Of a stretch of DNA of 7,471 nt, positions 5,589 through 7,471 are shown one piece after another. The first letter of the stretch is position 1. Each line of letters begins with the position of its first letter. A program made the translations under genes and the position numbers. The stretch is from Candidatus Woesearchaeota archaeon. Its GTDB lineage: Archaea; Nanobdellota; Nanobdellia; Woesearchaeales; J091. Location of the stretch: positions 1-7,471 of the forward strand of contig RFJB01000130.1 of the NCBI GenBank assembly GCA_003695045.1, in the 5' to 3' direction. The notes beneath the pieces are model-generated. The model saw nothing but the letters and a program-made list of their open reading frames with translations, had not been told where the DNA came from and made no database searches.

Positions 5589-6236
5589 ATGGTTACAATG
5601 TATGACGTTCCAATAAACGACCTCATTCAGGAAGTTGCGAAGGAACTGAAAGGGATGAGCGAGATCAGGGCTCCTGAGTGGGCAGCATATGTCAAGACCG
5701 GCGTGCACAAGGAAAGGCCGCCTTTGCAGAGCGACTGGTGGCACATAAGAGCCGCCGCTGTTCTAAGAACCGTCGCAGTAAGAGGCCCTATCGGAGTAAG
5801 CAAGATAAGAGCAAAATACGGCGGAAGAAAGAACAGGGGCGTAAAGCCGGAGCACACTTATAAGGGATCAGGAAGCATAGCGCGGAAGATACTCCAACAG
5901 CTTGAAGCCGCAGGACTTGTAGAACAGGCCGCAAAGGGCGTTCACAAAGGAAGAGTTGTCACGAAGAAAGGTCTGAAACTTCTGAACGAAGCTGCGAAGA
6001 GGATACACAAGCCGGCACAGAAGAAAGAAGAAAGCAAAGGAGAAACGGCAAAGAAGGCCGCGAAAACCCCTAAGGAAGGTTCAAAAGAGAGCGGCTCCCC
6101 GAAAGAAACTCCTGAAGAATCAAAAGAATCCCCGACTGAAGAGCCCCGGAAAGAGGAACCCGCTGAAAAACAAGAGAGCGAAAAAGCAGGAGCGCAACAG
6201 GAAGAGGCAACCGGAGAGACAGAAGAAAAGCAGTAA
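5589..6236 (+). CDS. rps19e: small ribosomal subunit protein eS19 with long charged C-terminal tail
   Basis: Component of the small ribosomal subunit, needed for late 30S assembly; it belongs to a family shared by archaea and eukaryotes and absent from bacteria. From the ATG at 5589 it has 215 residues. The winged-helix core occupies about 1-140, with MVTMYDVP, APEWAAYVKTGVHKERPP (28-45), DWWHIRAAAVLR (49-60), KYGGRKNRGVKPEH (76-89), and SGSIARKILQQLEAAGLV (94-111). Typical archaeal members stop near residue 150. Here residues 142-215 are an added tail made almost only of Lys, Glu, Pro, Ser, Thr, Ala, Gly and Gln, with no hydrophobic core, probably disordered. It heads a cluster with the PDCD5-like gene, eL39 and eL31, a conserved archaeal order. 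It has its own TATA box, a leader hairpin and a strong Shine-Dalgarno. Confidence 0.97.
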   Translation: MVTMYDVPINDLIQEVAKELKGMSEIRAPEWAAYVKTGVHKERPPLQSDWWHIRAAAVLRTVAVRGPIGVSKIRAKYGGRKNRGVKPEHTYKGSGSIARKILQQLEAAGLVEQAAKGVHKGRVVTKKGLKLLNEAAKRIHKPAQKKEESKGETAKKAAKTPKEGSKESGSPKETPEESKESPTEEPRKEEPAEKQESEKAGAQQEEATGETEEKQ

Positions 6237-6265
6237 ATGGGGCGGCTCAGTGGCGAACACAAAAA

Positions 6266-6607
6266 ATGACGGCAGACGAGCTTGAGAGAATCCGAAACGA
6301 GCGGATGAGAAAGATTCTTGCCGAACAGGCAAGAGCAGAGATGGAAAGCCAGGCAGTGGAAGAAGAGAGGATAAAAAGAGAGATAGACGCAATTGAAGCC
6401 AGAGTCAAAAGCATTATGACCAGAGAAGCGCTGCAGAGGTACGGAGCCGTAAAGGTTGCGCATCCGGAGCTCGCGATGACCGTCATGATTGCACTCGCCC
6501 AGAGCATTGAGAAAGGCATGATAAGCAGAATAAGCGACGAAATGCTGAAAAAAGCCCTGAAAAGTATTCAGGGGAAGAAAAGGGATATCCGAATAAGCAG
6601 AAAGTAG
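6266..6607 (+). CDS. PDCD5/TFAR19-family DNA-binding protein
   Basis: A 113-residue member of the archaeal PDCD5-like family (COG2118), small helical proteins reported to bind double-stranded DNA; the cellular role in archaea is not settled. Residues 1-45 are a charged helical N-terminal region (ADELERIRNERMRKIL, then a run rich in Glu, Arg and Lys). Residues 46-100 form the helical core with TREALQRYGAVKVAHPELA (52-70), ALAQSIEKGMI (76-86) and ISDEMLKKAL (89-98). The basic C-terminus KKRDIRISRK is typical of the family. It starts 29 bases after the rps19e stop, which agrees with co-transcription and with its usual place after eS19. No good Shine-Dalgarno precedes the ATG at 6266, and the nearby GTG (6250) and ATG (6237) are out of frame. 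Confidence 0.93.
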   Translation: MTADELERIRNERMRKILAEQARAEMESQAVEEERIKREIDAIEARVKSIMTREALQRYGAVKVAHPELAMTVMIALAQSIEKGMISRISDEMLKKALKSIQGKKRDIRISRK

Positions 6608-6690
6608 CACACAGAAAGCAGCACATGTGAAGAGAAGAGCAAAGCAGGCGACAGAGCGCGGACAACTGCTTTGAGACAACAGGAACAAAA

Positions 6691-6700
6691 ATTATAAAAA
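6691..6700 (+). promoter_or_regulatory. internal TATA box before rpl39e
   Basis: ATTATAAAAA inside AACAAAAATTATAAAAAGGG lies in the 207-bp gap between the PDCD5-like gene and rpl39e. It predicts a start near 6718-6726 and a leader of about 90 bases. This suggests that rpl39e-rpl31e can be transcribed separately from rps19e. Confidence 0.55.
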
Positions 6701-6721
6701 GGGAACCCAATTCGCTGGTGA

Positions 6722-6760
6722 ATGCTGACAAACACGAATACAACAAAACAAAGAACCTGA
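6722..6760 (+). other. possible 12-codon leader ORF before rpl39e
   Basis: ATG at 6722 opens a 12-codon frame, MLTNTNTTKQRT, ending at TGA 6758-6760. It begins almost exactly where the internal TATA box predicts the transcript start, so it would be a leaderless ORF. Its length is easily reached by chance and it has no Shine-Dalgarno. The rest of the leader (6721-6799) is rich in A and C and poor in T, and looks unstructured. Confidence 0.15.
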
Positions 6761-6814
6761 ACATAACGAAAAATAACAACAAACAGCACAAATAAAATCA
6801 GGAAAGTGGTTATG

Positions 6815-6988
6815 ATGGCAAGATACAAGCACCTGAGCAGGAAACTCCGACTCTCAAAACTGGGAAGACGAACAAGGTGGGCCCCGTTCTGGACTGTGCC
6901 CAAGATTTACGGAAAGGGAAGGAGAGTGCATCCGGGAAGGCACACAGAAGTAAAGAGGAGCTGGCGCAGAACAAAGACAAAGGCGTAA
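6815..6988 (+). CDS. rpl39e: large ribosomal subunit protein eL39
   Basis: Small, very basic component of the large subunit that lines the end of the peptide exit tunnel in archaeal and eukaryotic ribosomes. From the ATG at 6815 it has 57 residues: MARYKHLSRKLRLSKLGR matches the family start, and KRSWRRTKTKA matches the conserved WRR-K-K end. The middle (RWAPFWTVPKIYGKGRRVHPGRHTEV) is divergent and several residues longer than the usual protein of about 51 residues. The ATG at 6812 is an equally possible start, adding one Met; AGGA at 6800-6803 is nearer its ideal spacing. A GTG at 6806 is too close to AGGA. It sits between the PDCD5-like gene and eL31, its usual archaeal position. Confidence 0.94.
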   Translation: MARYKHLSRKLRLSKLGRRTRWAPFWTVPKIYGKGRRVHPGRHTEVKRSWRRTKTKA

Positions 6989-7047
6989 GCGTTGCCAATC
7001 AAAAGACAGGTAAATAGCTTATACACTTCAGAAGAGGAATGATCACC

Positions 7048-7471
7048 ATGGCAAACATTGAAAGGATATACAATGTACCCTTGAGGAAAGAGTTCCAGAA
7101 GGCACCCATTCACAAAAGAACTCCCAAGGCAGTCAAGGCGTTGAGGGAGTTTATGCAGAAGCACATGAAATCGGACACAATAATCATCGGAAGCCACCTC
7201 AACGAACTGCTCTGGAAGAACGGGATAAAGAATCCGCCGCACCATGTCAAGGTCAAGGCAGTGAAGGATGATGCTGGAAAGGTAACAGTTGAACTCGCAG
7301 ACCTGCCAACATCAAAGACAGAAGAGACCAAAAAAGAAAGCGGAAAGGATAAAAAAGCCGAACAGAAAACAGAGAAAGCGAAGACAGACAGCAAGCCGGC
7401 TAAAAAAGAAGAAAAGGAAGAAAAGCCCGCAGAGAGTTCTGATAAACCTGATAAGAAGCCCAAAGAAGAAA
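7048..7471 (+). CDS. rpl31e: large ribosomal subunit protein eL31 with charged C-terminal tail (partial)
   Basis: Large-subunit protein at the rim of the exit tunnel, specific to archaea and eukaryotes. 141 residues are present and the frame is open at the window end. The core spans about 3-84: IERIYNVPLRKEF, APIHKRTPKAVKALREFMQK (19-38), IGSHLNELLWKNGIKNPPHH (47-66) and VKVKAVKDDAGKVTVEL (67-83). Known archaeal eL31 proteins are about 90 residues, so everything from about 87 (PTSKTEETKK onward) is an added tail of at least 55 residues of Lys, Glu, Pro, Ser, Thr, Asp and Ala, like that of eS19 here. The start is the ATG at 7048, since AGAGGA (7033-7038) directly abuts the in-frame ATG at 7039. 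It is 59 bp after rpl39e, probably in the same transcript. Confidence 0.95.
   Translation, partial: MANIERIYNVPLRKEFQKAPIHKRTPKAVKALREFMQKHMKSDTIIIGSHLNELLWKNGIKNPPHHVKVKAVKDDAGKVTVELADLPTSKTEETKKESGKDKKAEQKTEKAKTDSKPAKKEEKEEKPAESSDKPDKKPKEE

Noticed and set aside
5942..6688. 248-residue minus-strand open frame rich in Phe, Ser, Cys and Leu
   Set aside because: Antisense of the eS19 tail and the PDCD5-like gene; the composition is that of a complemented Lys/Glu-rich coding region.

Overview
The window looks archaeal. It carries eukaryote/archaea-type ribosomal protein genes (eS19, eL39, eL31) together with an archaeal PDCD5-like DNA-binding protein, in an order well known from archaeal genomes. 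It also has an Lhr-type helicase with its archaeal phosphoesterase partner, TATA-box-like promoters, and Shine-Dalgarno sites of the GGAGG type. The charged, disordered tails on the ribosomal proteins and a bacterial-type MetK would fit a DPANN-like lineage. That placement is inference; no 16S or other phylogenetic marker is present.

Layout. Positions 1-717 (minus): the N-terminal 239 residues of bacterial-type S-adenosylmethionine synthetase (metK), cut by the window edge. 718-1073: a 356-bp divergent intergenic region with no credible gene but much symmetric structure. It holds four 10-bp elements arranged as a 55-bp dyad, a small inverted repeat, a 12-bp direct repeat, a TATA box and a palindrome at the predicted transcription start of the next gene. 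1074-1619 (plus): an XRE helix-turn-helix regulator with two CBS domains. 1652-2416 and 2442-5300 (both minus): a metallophosphoesterase and the Lhr-type DEAD/DEIH helicase upstream of it, a likely two-gene operon. 5301-5588: a divergent regulatory region with a five-copy, exactly 11-bp tandem repeat, an 11-bp direct repeat, a palindromic TATA box, a 13-bp palindrome and a leader hairpin. 5589-7471 (plus): rps19e, the PDCD5-like gene, rpl39e and rpl31e (cut by the window end).

How the genes may work together. The plus-strand cluster from 5589 is a translation operon; rpl39e-rpl31e probably has an extra internal promoter. Lhr plus phosphoesterase is a recurrent archaeal nucleic-acid-processing pair. 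The most interesting idea is at the left end. A DNA-binding protein with CBS domains, a fold known to bind adenosyl ligands including SAM in some archaeal proteins, is divergent from the SAM synthetase gene. The intervening DNA carries a symmetric four-site array on the metK side and a separate palindrome on the regulator side. This suggests, without proving, a SAM-responsive control circuit.
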